Of a DNA stretch of 7,932 nucleotides, positions 1-6,578 are shown one piece after another. Both the position numbers and the translations under genes were made by a program. The notes below the pieces were generated by a model, which worked only from the letters and a program-made list of their open reading frames with translations, was not told the origin of the DNA and searched no databases. Source of the stretch: Candidatus Eiseniibacteriota bacterium (GTDB taxonomy: Bacteria > JAFGKV01); assembly GCA_025453925.1 (NCBI GenBank), contig JALOPK010000147.1, positions 1-7,932 on the forward strand, written 5' to 3'. Positions within the stretch are counted from its first letter, which is position 1. Every line of letters begins with the position of its first letter.

Positions 1-129
1 GACTTCTGGCAGGAGAGGTTCTACGCTCAGGTTACGATAGATAACCGGCAGGCCGCCCCGGATCTCGCCCGGCAGACGGTGGTTCAGTTCGCCGAGAACA
101 TCAGTCAGGCGATTCTGGGGGGAGCATGA
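1..129 (+). CDS. C-terminal end of an unidentified protein (5' truncated by window edge)
   Basis: Frame 1 is open from the window edge to a TGA at 127-129 and gives 42 residues, beginning DFWQERFYAQVTI and ending SQAILGGA. The mix of an aromatic-rich beta-like segment (FW, FY, VTI) followed by an amphipathic helix with QTVVQFAENISQAI reads like real protein. Its stop overlaps the start of the DUF362 gene as ATGA, which supports both a real gene and co-translation. The FW-x(3)-FY pattern followed by a terminal helix faintly resembles the end of DUF6599-type proteins, which I recall near DUF362 genes, but 42 residues are too few to name it. I leave the function open. Confidence 0.6.
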   Translation, partial: DFWQERFYAQVTIDNRQAAPDLARQTVVQFAENISQAILGGA

Positions 130-1016
130 TGCTCAGGATGTCTCGACGGCGCTTCATGGGCGCCATGGGCGGGGCGCTTGTGATTCCCCGGGTGCTGGAG
201 GCGTCTGCGGGGCGATCATCGGTCTGGACATCACAGGCTCCTCCCTCTGAAGCGGTGCCTCGCCTGTTGGACACGGTGCCGCTGGGGAAGACGTTATTGG
301 TCAAGGGTGCCCGCGTGGTGGTGAAGCCCAACATCTCCTGGCCGAATCCCGCAGCCTGGGCAACCACCACGTCTCCGGATGTTCTCGCTGCCGTCGTCAA
401 GCACTGTCTGGACCGAGGCGCATCCTCGGTCGTGGTCGTCGACAATCCCCTGGGGAACTCCGCCCGGTGTCTGGAGAGAACCGGGGCATCCGGCGCAATC
501 CAGGGAATGCAGAATACCCGGCTGGTCATGCCGACGCGGCCCAGGGATTTTGTCCGCCGCGACCTTCCCGACGGGAGCCAGCTCTCGCAAGTAGATGTGT
601 CTCGGGAGTTGCTTCCCGCCACGTGCATCATCAATCTCCCCAAGGCGAAGGCCCACTCGGCCACCGCCGTCTCGTTCGGCATGAAAAACCTCATGGGCCT
701 CATCCTTGACCGCCAGGTGTTTCACCAGGGCGCCGACCTTCATAGGGCGATCGCGGAACTCCTGCACGTGGTGCGGCCGCACATCACCTTGCTGGACGCT
801 ACTACCATGCTGACGTCCCGCGGGCCACAGGGTCCAGGTTCCATACTCAGCCCCGGCATTCTCGCCGCCGCCGAAGACCCGGTCGCCATGGATTCCTACG
901 CGTGCTCTCTGGCGCGGTGGGACGGCCGCGGGGTGGTCGCCGGCGATATCGCTCATATCACCCATGCCGCGGCGCTTGGCTTCGGCACGGTGCAGTTCGA
1001 AGTGGTGACTGTGTAG
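126..1016 (+). CDS. Tat-exported DUF362 domain protein
   Basis: This 296-residue protein starts with a twin-arginine signal: SRRRFMG at residues 6-12 fits the SRRxFLK consensus, a hydrophobic stretch follows (13-22), and there is a plausible cleavage site after ASA (26-28). It should therefore be folded in the cytoplasm and sent across the membrane. The body shows the DUF362 hallmarks in order: VVVKPNISWPNPAAW (64-78), the strand SVVVVDNP (101-108), CIINLPKAKAHS then GMKNLMG (167-191), LLDAT with RGPQGPG (222-238) and DPVAMDSYA (251-259). DUF362 has no firmly established reaction; some members are fused to ferredoxin domains, but no cysteine cluster is present here, so this is the stand-alone form. 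I chose ATG 126 because it overlaps the previous stop and follows a G-rich ribosome site (GGGGGGAG, 117-124). ATG 129 or 138 would also keep the Tat motif. Family call is firm; role unknown. Confidence 0.9.
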   Translation: MMLRMSRRRFMGAMGGALVIPRVLEASAGRSSVWTSQAPPSEAVPRLLDTVPLGKTLLVKGARVVVKPNISWPNPAAWATTTSPDVLAAVVKHCLDRGASSVVVVDNPLGNSARCLERTGASGAIQGMQNTRLVMPTRPRDFVRRDLPDGSQLSQVDVSRELLPATCIINLPKAKAHSATAVSFGMKNLMGLILDRQVFHQGADLHRAIAELLHVVRPHITLLDATTMLTSRGPQGPGSILSPGILAAAEDPVAMDSYACSLARWDGRGVVAGDIAHITHAAALGFGTVQFEVVTV

Positions 1017-1268
1017 GAACAACGCTGGCCGGGGAAACACGCCGCCACTTGAGTCCCGCTTCCGTGGAGCGCCCAGAGCAATGTGCGACCACAGCGCCCC
1101 GGGGAACGACCAGGGGCAGGCCTCGGGTGCAACGACCCGTGGGCAAAGGCCCGCTTTCCTTGCATTCGGCATTCGCGTCAGCGTCGGAGCTCCCCGGGAC
1201 CCGTCGGGAGACTCGCCCATGCGCTCTCTCCCCCCGGGCGAGAGCCCTTCGCGATTCCCTTGAACGAC
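1017..1268. other. Non-coding stretch between convergent transcription units
   Basis: The short open frames here overlap one another and translate to Arg/Pro/Gly-rich, low-quality sequence with no recognisable family, so I see no gene. Two mutually exclusive weak foldbacks lie near 1212-1245: CTCGCCC (1212-1218) pairs with GGGCGAG (1236-1242), and GCTCTC (1223-1228) pairs with GAGAGC (1240-1245). Neither is followed by a T-run. This may be the 3' UTR of the DUF362 transcript. Confidence 0.5.
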
Positions 1269-1292
1269 AGAGAGGCCGGAAACGGCCTCTCT
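1269..1292. terminator. Hairpin between convergent genes, likely bidirectional terminator
   Basis: A perfect 10-bp stem (AGAGAGGCCG pairing with CGGCCTCTCT) encloses the tetraloop GAAA on the + strand and TTTC on the - strand. It lies 7 bases beyond the stop of the sugar transferase gene and at the end of the + strand transcript, which is where a shared terminator is expected. The sequence after the stem is only mildly T-rich (TCTCTAG on the + side), so it is not a textbook intrinsic terminator. It could instead act as an RNA-stabilising 3' end. Confidence 0.7.
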
Positions 1293-1299
1293 TCTCTAG

Positions 1300-2838
1300 T
1301 CAGTATGCGCCCCTGGCCTGAAGGACGATCGGAATGGTTCGCAGCAGAATGAGAAGGTCGAGCCAGATTGACCAGTTCTCGATGTAGTAGATATCGAGTT
1401 TCACCATCTCGTCGAAGGCAAGGAGACTCCTGCCACTGACCTGCCAGAGACCCGTCATGCCCTGGCTCACCGTCAACCGTCGGTGGTGCCAGTCGGCATA
1501 CACCTCGACCTCCGAAGGCAACGGGGGCCGGGGCCCGACGAGACTCATGTCTCCTCTGAGCACGTTGTAGATCTGCGGAAGTTCGTCCAGGCTGGTGCGC
1601 CTCAGAAGCCGTCCCACCCTCGTTACCCGAGGATCTTCCCGGATCTTGAAGATCGGCCCGACGGCCTCATTGAGCTTCCTCACCTGATCCAATCGTTCGT
1701 CGGCGTCCAGGGCCATCGACCGGAACTTGAACATCCGGAACCGTGTGCCGCCTTTCCCGACTCGGACCTGGGAGTAAAAGACCGGCCCCTGAGAATCGAG
1801 GCGGATCGCCACGACAATCACGCACACCAGCGGCAACGCGAGGGCGATGAGGAAGAGCGACACCCCGACGTCCATCCATCGCTTGATCATTTCCTGACGT
1901 TTGCGAAGCGCCGCCTGCCGGAGGCTCACCATGGGGAATCCCGCCACCTGCTGGACTGTGGAACCTCCATGAAGGATCTCGTACAGGTCCGACAGCATGT
2001 CAACTTGCGTCTGGCGCGCGCTGCATTCGTCCAGGATCTTCAGGATCGCGGCGTGGCTCAGATCGCGCGAGGCCACGTAGACGTGATCCACCCTCAAGAG
2101 GGTGATGGCGTCTCCTACCTCGTGGAGCATCCCTACGACTCCCTCTTGGCCGATGCTGAGTGAACCTCGTGGAGTGGTAGTGATGTACCCGACGAATTCC
2201 TTTCCGAGATCTGCATCCGCCTGGAGCCGCCTCCGAAGGGCGCGCGCGCTCTCGCTGTCACCGATGATGAGAAAGCGAGACCTGGCCAGGCCTTTCCTGA
2301 CCAGCATCCGCTGTGCGTGGCCCAGCATGGACACGGCAACGTAGAAAAGCACGATGCCATTCGCCCAGGAAAGAAGGAAAATCAACCGTGAGAAGTGGGT
2401 GGACTTGGTGAAGTACGACAAGGCGAGTTGGAGAACGGTGCCTATCGTGCAGGCCTTGATCGCCGTGGAATAGTCACCGTCCCTTACCAGGCGTCGCCGG
2501 TTCCGGTAGGCGCCCAGATAGGAGAACACGGCCACCACGACGGTCGCCCCACCCACAAGACCCGGGAGGTAGAGCCGGATTCCCGGCGGGTGGATCGCAG
2601 GGAGGACTCTCAGGGCCGGGCCTGCGTGAAAACGGATCCAGTATGCCAGGAGCATCGCCAGCATGATGGTGGCGGCGTGAAGCGCCAGAAGGGACGGAAC
2701 CATGAGCCCACGGAACCTGCGCTCACGTGGACTGGCAGGTGTCGCTGCCTGGACACCCTGATGCGACCGCGCCGTGCCCGCCGCTTCGGAGGATTCCTCT
2801 GCGATGGCGTCTTCGGGCATCGCCCCGTCTGGTCTCAT
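1300..2838 (-). CDS. Polyprenyl-phosphate sugar-1-phosphate transferase (WbaP-like initiating enzyme)
   Basis: The 512-residue protein matches the exopolysaccharide biosynthesis polyprenyl glycosylphosphotransferase family, which moves a sugar-1-phosphate from a nucleotide sugar to undecaprenyl phosphate to start a surface glycan. Four predicted membrane helices (about 45-69, 86-110, 127-144, 150-174) precede a Rossmann-like CoA_binding_3 domain (FLIIGDSESARALRRRL, 189-205). The catalytic Bac_transf domain begins with its membrane-entering helix (about 320-346). KFRSM (371-375), TSLDELPQ with the Asp-Glu pair D418/E419, MSLVGPRPPL (431-440), GMTGLWQVSGRS (460-471) and the ending YYIENWS...LLRTIPIVL...GAY are all intact. 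Sugar specificity cannot be read. The frame stays open upstream to 3114, but ATG 2838 is preferred: it overlaps the previous stop as ATGA, and residues further upstream are low-quality shadow of the preceding gene. Its own ribosome site is weak, so translation probably depends on coupling. An ATG six codons downstream is an alternative. Confidence 0.95.
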   Translation of the reverse strand: MRPDGAMPEDAIAEESSEAAGTARSHQGVQAATPASPRERRFRGLMVPSLLALHAATIMLAMLLAYWIRFHAGPALRVLPAIHPPGIRLYLPGLVGGATVVVAVFSYLGAYRNRRRLVRDGDYSTAIKACTIGTVLQLALSYFTKSTHFSRLIFLLSWANGIVLFYVAVSMLGHAQRMLVRKGLARSRFLIIGDSESARALRRRLQADADLGKEFVGYITTTPRGSLSIGQEGVVGMLHEVGDAITLLRVDHVYVASRDLSHAAILKILDECSARQTQVDMLSDLYEILHGGSTVQQVAGFPMVSLRQAALRKRQEMIKRWMDVGVSLFLIALALPLVCVIVVAIRLDSQGPVFYSQVRVGKGGTRFRMFKFRSMALDADERLDQVRKLNEAVGPIFKIREDPRVTRVGRLLRRTSLDELPQIYNVLRGDMSLVGPRPPLPSEVEVYADWHHRRLTVSQGMTGLWQVSGRSLLAFDEMVKLDIYYIENWSIWLDLLILLRTIPIVLQARGAY

Positions 2839-3311
2839 GCGAACTCGGCCATGTAGATCACGGCGGCCAGCGCCACGACGATCCCGAAGGAAACCACGAG
2901 AGACACGCCCGCGGTCCGGATGATCTGCGTAACCACCGCTCCGGTCCTGCCGGGTCGTCCGGTCTGACCCTTCTTCCTGCCGCGGAGGCGGCGCGATCTG
3001 CGCAGGCTGATATCCTCGGGCGTGAGCCAGAGAACCTGTCCAGTTGATGAGACGTATCGAACCCGCCCGCGGTCGCGGTGGAATCTCTCCGTCTCCTCCT
3101 GAACAACCTGCCATCGTAGCCGCTCACCCTCGGAACGACGCTGCCGTTCCGCGTGTCTCAGTTCCTCCCGTGCCCTCGTCTCGGTCTCCCCGGCGCGCAG
3201 GCGTTCCCTGACCCTGAAACGGACTTCCTCCTCCTCCTCGGGGGTGAGCTCTCGACCGGGGATGGATCCGGTGGACGACTCAGCGCCGATGTTGGTGTCT
3301 TCGCCGTTCAT
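2835..3311 (-). CDS. Small charged protein with C-terminal membrane anchor, unknown function
   Basis: I do not recognise this 158-residue protein as a named family. Residues 22-80 are extremely rich in Glu and Arg (a five-Glu run at 25-29, then RVRERLRAGETETRARE) and look like a long charged helix or coiled coil. A compact segment follows with the motif YVSSTGQVLWLTPEDI (87-101), then a basic stretch (RRSRRLRGRKKG, 104-115), and a single membrane helix at about 134-155 with only a few residues after it. By the positive-inside rule the charged part should be cytoplasmic, giving a tail-anchored layout. It starts with ATG after a good ribosome site, and its TGA overlaps the sugar transferase start by ATGA, so the two are probably made in fixed ratio and may interact. 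A structural or regulatory partner of the initiating transferase is my best guess, not shown. Confidence 0.8.
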   Translation of the reverse strand: MNGEDTNIGAESSTGSIPGRELTPEEEEEVRFRVRERLRAGETETRAREELRHAERQRRSEGERLRWQVVQEETERFHRDRGRVRYVSSTGQVLWLTPEDISLRRSRRLRGRKKGQTGRPGRTGAVVTQIIRTAGVSLVVSFGIVVALAAVIYMAEFA

Positions 3312-3320
3312 TTCAATATG

Positions 3321-3328
3321 CCCTTCCC
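3321..3328 (-). promoter_or_regulatory. Ribosome binding site of the small charged membrane protein
   Basis: The - strand reads GGGAAGGG, ending 9 bases before ATG 3311. The previous gene ends 78 bases upstream, so this gene starts translation independently. This site sets the start at 3311 and, through coupling, probably also the output of the downstream sugar transferase. Confidence 0.65.
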
Positions 3329-3358
3329 GAGTGAGACTGCCCTTCTGTCAGGCGAGGA

Positions 3359-3373
3359 GTGCGCGGTGCGCAC
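3359..3373. repeat. Short GC hairpin in the gap between operon genes 3 and 4
   Basis: GTGCGC (3359-3364) and GCGCAC (3368-3373) form a 6-bp perfect stem with a 3-base loop in the 78-base gap. It has no T-run after it in either direction. It may be a processing or stability element, or chance in GC-rich DNA. Confidence 0.35.
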
Positions 3374-3389
3374 GGCAGACGGCCCAATG

Positions 3390-5762
3390 TTATCGGGAAT
3401 CCGATTCCCGATCAAGAGAGGGCGCGGGTGCGGCCGTGAACCAGAACAGAATGGCAGCAGACGCGTAGGCAAAGGCTGCCACTGCCAGGGTCGACCGGAA
3501 GCCCATGTTCATGGCCAGCACGAACGCCATCACCGACCCGAGTACGGACGCCGCGCCGTTGACACCCCACAGCCAGGGGGCCGCGTCGGCCTTCCATGCC
3601 GATGCCCGACGCATACCCACGGGAAGCATAGTGCCCATCATCAAACCCAGCGGCATGAGGAGCAGCACCGTCACGAGGATTCGGAGGCTCTTGCCAAGCC
3701 CGAGCCAGTGCGCGAGCGGGTAGTCCAGACCGAATCGTGCCACCGTCAGCATCACCGCTATCCCAAGCCCAACCCAGAGCGCCAGTCGGCGTTCCCTGCC
3801 CGGCCGGACCCGTTTGGTGGCGAAACTCCCCAAGCTCCCGGACAAGAGCAGAGAAAGCAACACCACCGACAGCGAGTATACAGGGTGCCCAAGGAACAGG
3901 ACGAAACGCTGGAGCAGCGTCACCTCGGCGAGCATGAATGCCAGGCCCAGAAGGGCGAAATAGCCGCTGTACGCCACGCCGCTTCGCCCTCCCTCACGGG
4001 CCAGGCCCCACAACGGCCAGATGACAATGACGACCGTCATGAAGAATGCTATGGCCAACACAGTCACCAAGATGAACACGGCATCGTGCCCATGGGTCTG
4101 CGTGGGGAGATCGTTCAACTTGAAGACGCGCAGGAAGTCGACCGGCTTGATCATATTGAAAAAGAACGGCCGATCATCAGTGGTCGGGCGGACGTCAAAG
4201 ATGTAGCCATCGTAGAACGTCCGGTCACGGAACCTCCTGGACGCCTCCGAGAAAAGGGGATGATGCGCTCCGCCGGGAAGACTCACGATGGAAAACTGCA
4301 TCTCGTCGGCAATAGACTGAATCCGCCGGACATCATCGACCGAAAGGGGATCACGGCTTGCTATCAGCGTGGCGGTGTTCCTGCACCCAACTACCGCCAC
4401 GTGGGCAGCCGGATCGCGGCTTCCGGTCCGGGCGAGCGCCTCCAGTGCCACTGCAAAGAGGCGGAGGGATTCCCCGGGTGGTTCCGTCAGGAACCGCGAG
4501 ATGGAGACGAGTCCTCCACGATTCAGTCTGGCGAGGTAGTCCTGCATGGCTTCGACCGTGTACAGAGTGTTCTCGCTCAGGGTATAGGCGCCGGCGGCCG
4601 TGGCCGCCCACGTGTCCACCAGAGAGGCCTGGATCACGTCGAAGTGGCGAGTCTCCCTGCGCAGCTGAGAACGGGCCTCCGCGACGATGGATTCGACGCC
4701 GGGCAGGCTGTACGGCCGCCCGGAGAAGCTGCCGAAGACATCGTTCACCGCCCTCACCACTTCCGGGTTAAGTTCCACCGCGACCACGGAGTCTGCGCCC
4801 AAGGCAAGTGCCGCAAGAATGTCGCGCCCGCCACCCGGACCGATCACCAGATGGGTGCCGTATGGTCGGAGGTGGTAAGCGAGAGCGGTGACGTCGTACG
4901 CCAGATGCGAAAGCTCCTCGGGATTGCCGCCGAAACGAGTGATGGGCGTTCCGGCGTATGAATCGATGTGCATACCCAGCTGGCGGGGAACCGGTCCATC
5001 GTAGACGGGGCTCATGCCCCAGGCGAAGAACTGGGTGTTCCACGCCTCCTCGGTGGGGAACACGGTCACGCGGGAGTAGGAGTTCCAGGCTTCATGCAGG
5101 ATGCCCTGCTCATGGCGCTGCTTCGCCCAGACGACGCGAAGGAGCCCCGTGGAACCGTTGGTTGCCCACAATGCAAGGATGATGAGAGCCGCCAACGCCG
5201 GCAGGAGCACGCGACGGCGGGACAGAATGAGCCCCGCGGCGCAAAGCGCCATCGCCGTCACATACACGATCGGCGGGCCATTCAAGAGCCGGATAAGTGG
5301 TATGGCGAGGACGCAGCCGATCGCCGCACCAACGAGGTCGCCGAAGTACACGACACTCATGCTCGAAGCGAACCGCCTGACGATGATCGCCATCGCCGCC
5401 CCGCCCGCGATGAAAGGGAGCGTGGTAAGCACGTAGATAAGTGCGAGCTGGAGGATGCCTTGGAGGGTCAACAACTGGCTGAATCTCAGGCGCAACACCG
5501 CCGCGACGCCCGCCACCGCCAGCATGGCGCATCCCGAACACAGAATCGGCATGGCCCGGTCCAACACGCTATCCCCGGCGCGCGCACCCAGCCGGTGAAC
5601 GAGAACCGCGCCGGCAGAAAGACCAAGCATGGCGATGGAGATGGCCATGAAGGCAAAATGGTACCACATGGTGACACTGAAGATCCGGGTGAGCGACAGC
5701 TCCAGGAGCATGAGCCCGCCAGCGATCAGGCCCATCGCCAAAACCGCGCGGCGCTCGATCAT
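3390..5762 (-). CDS. Polytopic membrane protein with spermidine-synthase/methyltransferase-fold domain
   Basis: The 790-residue protein has about seven hydrophobic helices at the N-terminus (6-28, 33-58, 68-91, 100-127, 137-160, 164-182, 185-201), a soluble domain (about 204-555), and about seven more helices (558-585 to 756-776). The soluble part has a SAM-type Rossmann start, LVIGPGGGRDILAA (305-318), with the ribose-binding acid in VAVELNP (327-333). Other features seen in large membrane spermine-synthase-like proteins are LLELSLTRIFS (19-29), TTDDRPFFF (527-535), FLGHPVYSLS (623-632) and WGVNGAASVLGS (732-743). True spermidine synthases carry a D-S-x-D-P gate and a D-x-R/D-D-G motif; here the equivalents read QASLVDTW (378-385) and AEARSQL (361-367), so polyamine synthesis is doubtful. 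ATG 5762 is chosen: it overlaps the upstream stop as ATGA and has GAGG (5769-5772) six bases before it. An in-frame start at 5825 would add 21 residues. Reaction and substrate are unknown; a SAM-type enzyme tied to a membrane glycan or lipid is inference. Confidence 0.85.
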   Translation of the reverse strand: MIERRAVLAMGLIAGGLMLLELSLTRIFSVTMWYHFAFMAISIAMLGLSAGAVLVHRLGARAGDSVLDRAMPILCSGCAMLAVAGVAAVLRLRFSQLLTLQGILQLALIYVLTTLPFIAGGAAMAIIVRRFASSMSVVYFGDLVGAAIGCVLAIPLIRLLNGPPIVYVTAMALCAAGLILSRRRVLLPALAALIILALWATNGSTGLLRVVWAKQRHEQGILHEAWNSYSRVTVFPTEEAWNTQFFAWGMSPVYDGPVPRQLGMHIDSYAGTPITRFGGNPEELSHLAYDVTALAYHLRPYGTHLVIGPGGGRDILAALALGADSVVAVELNPEVVRAVNDVFGSFSGRPYSLPGVESIVAEARSQLRRETRHFDVIQASLVDTWAATAAGAYTLSENTLYTVEAMQDYLARLNRGGLVSISRFLTEPPGESLRLFAVALEALARTGSRDPAAHVAVVGCRNTATLIASRDPLSVDDVRRIQSIADEMQFSIVSLPGGAHHPLFSEASRRFRDRTFYDGYIFDVRPTTDDRPFFFNMIKPVDFLRVFKLNDLPTQTHGHDAVFILVTVLAIAFFMTVVIVIWPLWGLAREGGRSGVAYSGYFALLGLAFMLAEVTLLQRFVLFLGHPVYSLSVVLLSLLLSGSLGSFATKRVRPGRERRLALWVGLGIAVMLTVARFGLDYPLAHWLGLGKSLRILVTVLLLMPLGLMMGTMLPVGMRRASAWKADAAPWLWGVNGAASVLGSVMAFVLAMNMGFRSTLAVAAFAYASAAILFWFTAAPAPSLDRESDSR
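3392..3412. repeat. Perfect 10-bp inverted repeat at the end of operon gene 3
   Basis: ATCGGGAATC (3392-3401) and GATTCCCGAT (3403-3412) are exact reverse complements around one base. The element overlaps the last codons (for DRESDSR) and the first base of the TAA stop of the large membrane protein gene. In RNA the central bases would open into a small loop. The following sequence on the - strand (AACATTGGGCC) is not T-rich, so it is a weak candidate for a terminator. A 3'-end stabiliser, attenuating hairpin or protein-binding palindrome are other options. Confidence 0.6.
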
Positions 5763-6493
5763 ACGCTGCCTCGCATTCCCGCTGCTGTCGTCGGCACGGT
5801 TCGGCGCAGGCGCCACACGACCCATAGCGCCTCGATGAGGATAGCGCGCGATATCTTGGACCTGCCCCGAGAGCGCTCGGCGAACACGATGGGCATCTCA
5901 CCCAGATCGAATCCCAGGTGATAGGCCCAGTACTTCATCTCCATGAGAAACGAGTACCCCTCGGAGTGTACGGCATCGAGCGGGATCGCATCCAGAACCC
6001 TACGGCGATATCCCACGTAGCCGGCCGAGCAGTCGCGGATCGGAACACCCAGCACGAGCCGGGCATAGAGGTTGCCACACCCGCTCAGGAGCCTGCGGTC
6101 AAGGCCCCAGTTGAGGGTTCCACCGCCAGGCACATATCGTGAACCGATCACGACATCGTGGCGATCGAGCCGTCGGAGCATTTCCGGCAGGTAAGACGGG
6201 TCGTGCGAGAAATCCCCGTCCATGGTGACGACGCGGTCGAATCCCTCCCCCAGCGCATACTTGAATGCCGTCACGTATGCAGTCCCGAGCCCCGCCTTGG
6301 TTGGCCGTACGAGCAGCCGAATGCGGTCGTGGGAAAGCTGCAATACTCGCACTGCATCGGCCGTCCCGTCAGGAGACGAATCGTCGACCACCAGCAGGTG
6401 AAGCTCGGGGGCTTCTCCCAAAATGGCGGGGAGGAGCCGTTCAACGTTGTCGCGTTCGTTGTATGTGGGCACGATGACGATGGTTCGGTTCAT
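5759..6493 (-). CDS. Polyprenyl-phosphate mannose/hexose synthase, DPM1-like GT2 enzyme
   Basis: This 244-residue GT2 protein matches dolichyl/polyprenyl-phosphate mannose synthases, which transfer a hexose from a nucleotide sugar to a polyprenyl phosphate on the cytoplasmic face. Visible motifs are IVPTYNERDNV (7-17), VVDDSSPDGT (35-44), the metal-binding DGDFSHDP (92-99), VIGSRYVPGGG (115-125), IRDCSAGYVGYRR (152-164) and ERSRGRSKIS (206-215). It ends soon after the catalytic domain with no membrane helices, like the soluble DPM1 class, so membrane attachment would need a partner or peripheral binding. ATG 6493 matches the usual family N-terminus. A TTG three codons upstream is possible; neither has a strong ribosome site. 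The stop overlaps the start of the large membrane protein as ATGA, and the upstream GT2 gene ends 85 bases away. Sugar identity (mannose or glucose) is not readable. Confidence 0.95.
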   Translation of the reverse strand: MNRTIVIVPTYNERDNVERLLPAILGEAPELHLLVVDDSSPDGTADAVRVLQLSHDRIRLLVRPTKAGLGTAYVTAFKYALGEGFDRVVTMDGDFSHDPSYLPEMLRRLDRHDVVIGSRYVPGGGTLNWGLDRRLLSGCGNLYARLVLGVPIRDCSAGYVGYRRRVLDAIPLDAVHSEGYSFLMEMKYWAYHLGFDLGEMPIVFAERSRGRSKISRAILIEALWVVWRLRRTVPTTAAGMRGSV

Positions 6494-6578
6494 GGATTCC
6501 AATTCTCAGGGCGGGATGGTGTGTTCCCATGCCGGCGATGGGCAACCGCGGGGAGTATGCATGCGGGGGCTTTCCTGG

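Noticed and set aside
294-1220. A 308-codon - strand open frame across the DUF362 gene
   Set aside because: The + strand frame has clear DUF362 motifs and a Tat signal; the opposing translation is His/Arg/Gly-rich without motifs.
2839-3114. An N-terminal extension of 92 residues on the sugar transferase
   Set aside because: The extension overlaps the small charged protein gene in another frame, looks like random Arg/Gly/Pro-rich sequence, and an ATGA-overlap start at 2838 matches the expected family layout.
3225-3245. A GAGGAGG-rich run inside the small charged protein gene, resembling a strong internal ribosome site
   Set aside because: It encodes the Glu run, and no ATG, GTG or TTG start leading to a plausible protein lies at the right distance after it.
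3153-4961. A 602-codon open frame on the + strand, antisense to the large membrane protein and the small charged protein genes
   Set aside because: Its translation is rich in His, Arg, Gln, Pro and Gly with no motif, while the opposite strand carries recognisable domains. Long antisense frames are common in GC-rich coding DNA.
4968-5921. A 317-codon + strand open frame antisense to the membrane protein and DPM1-like genes
   Set aside because: Low-complexity charged translation with no family features; a codon-bias shadow of the real - strand genes.
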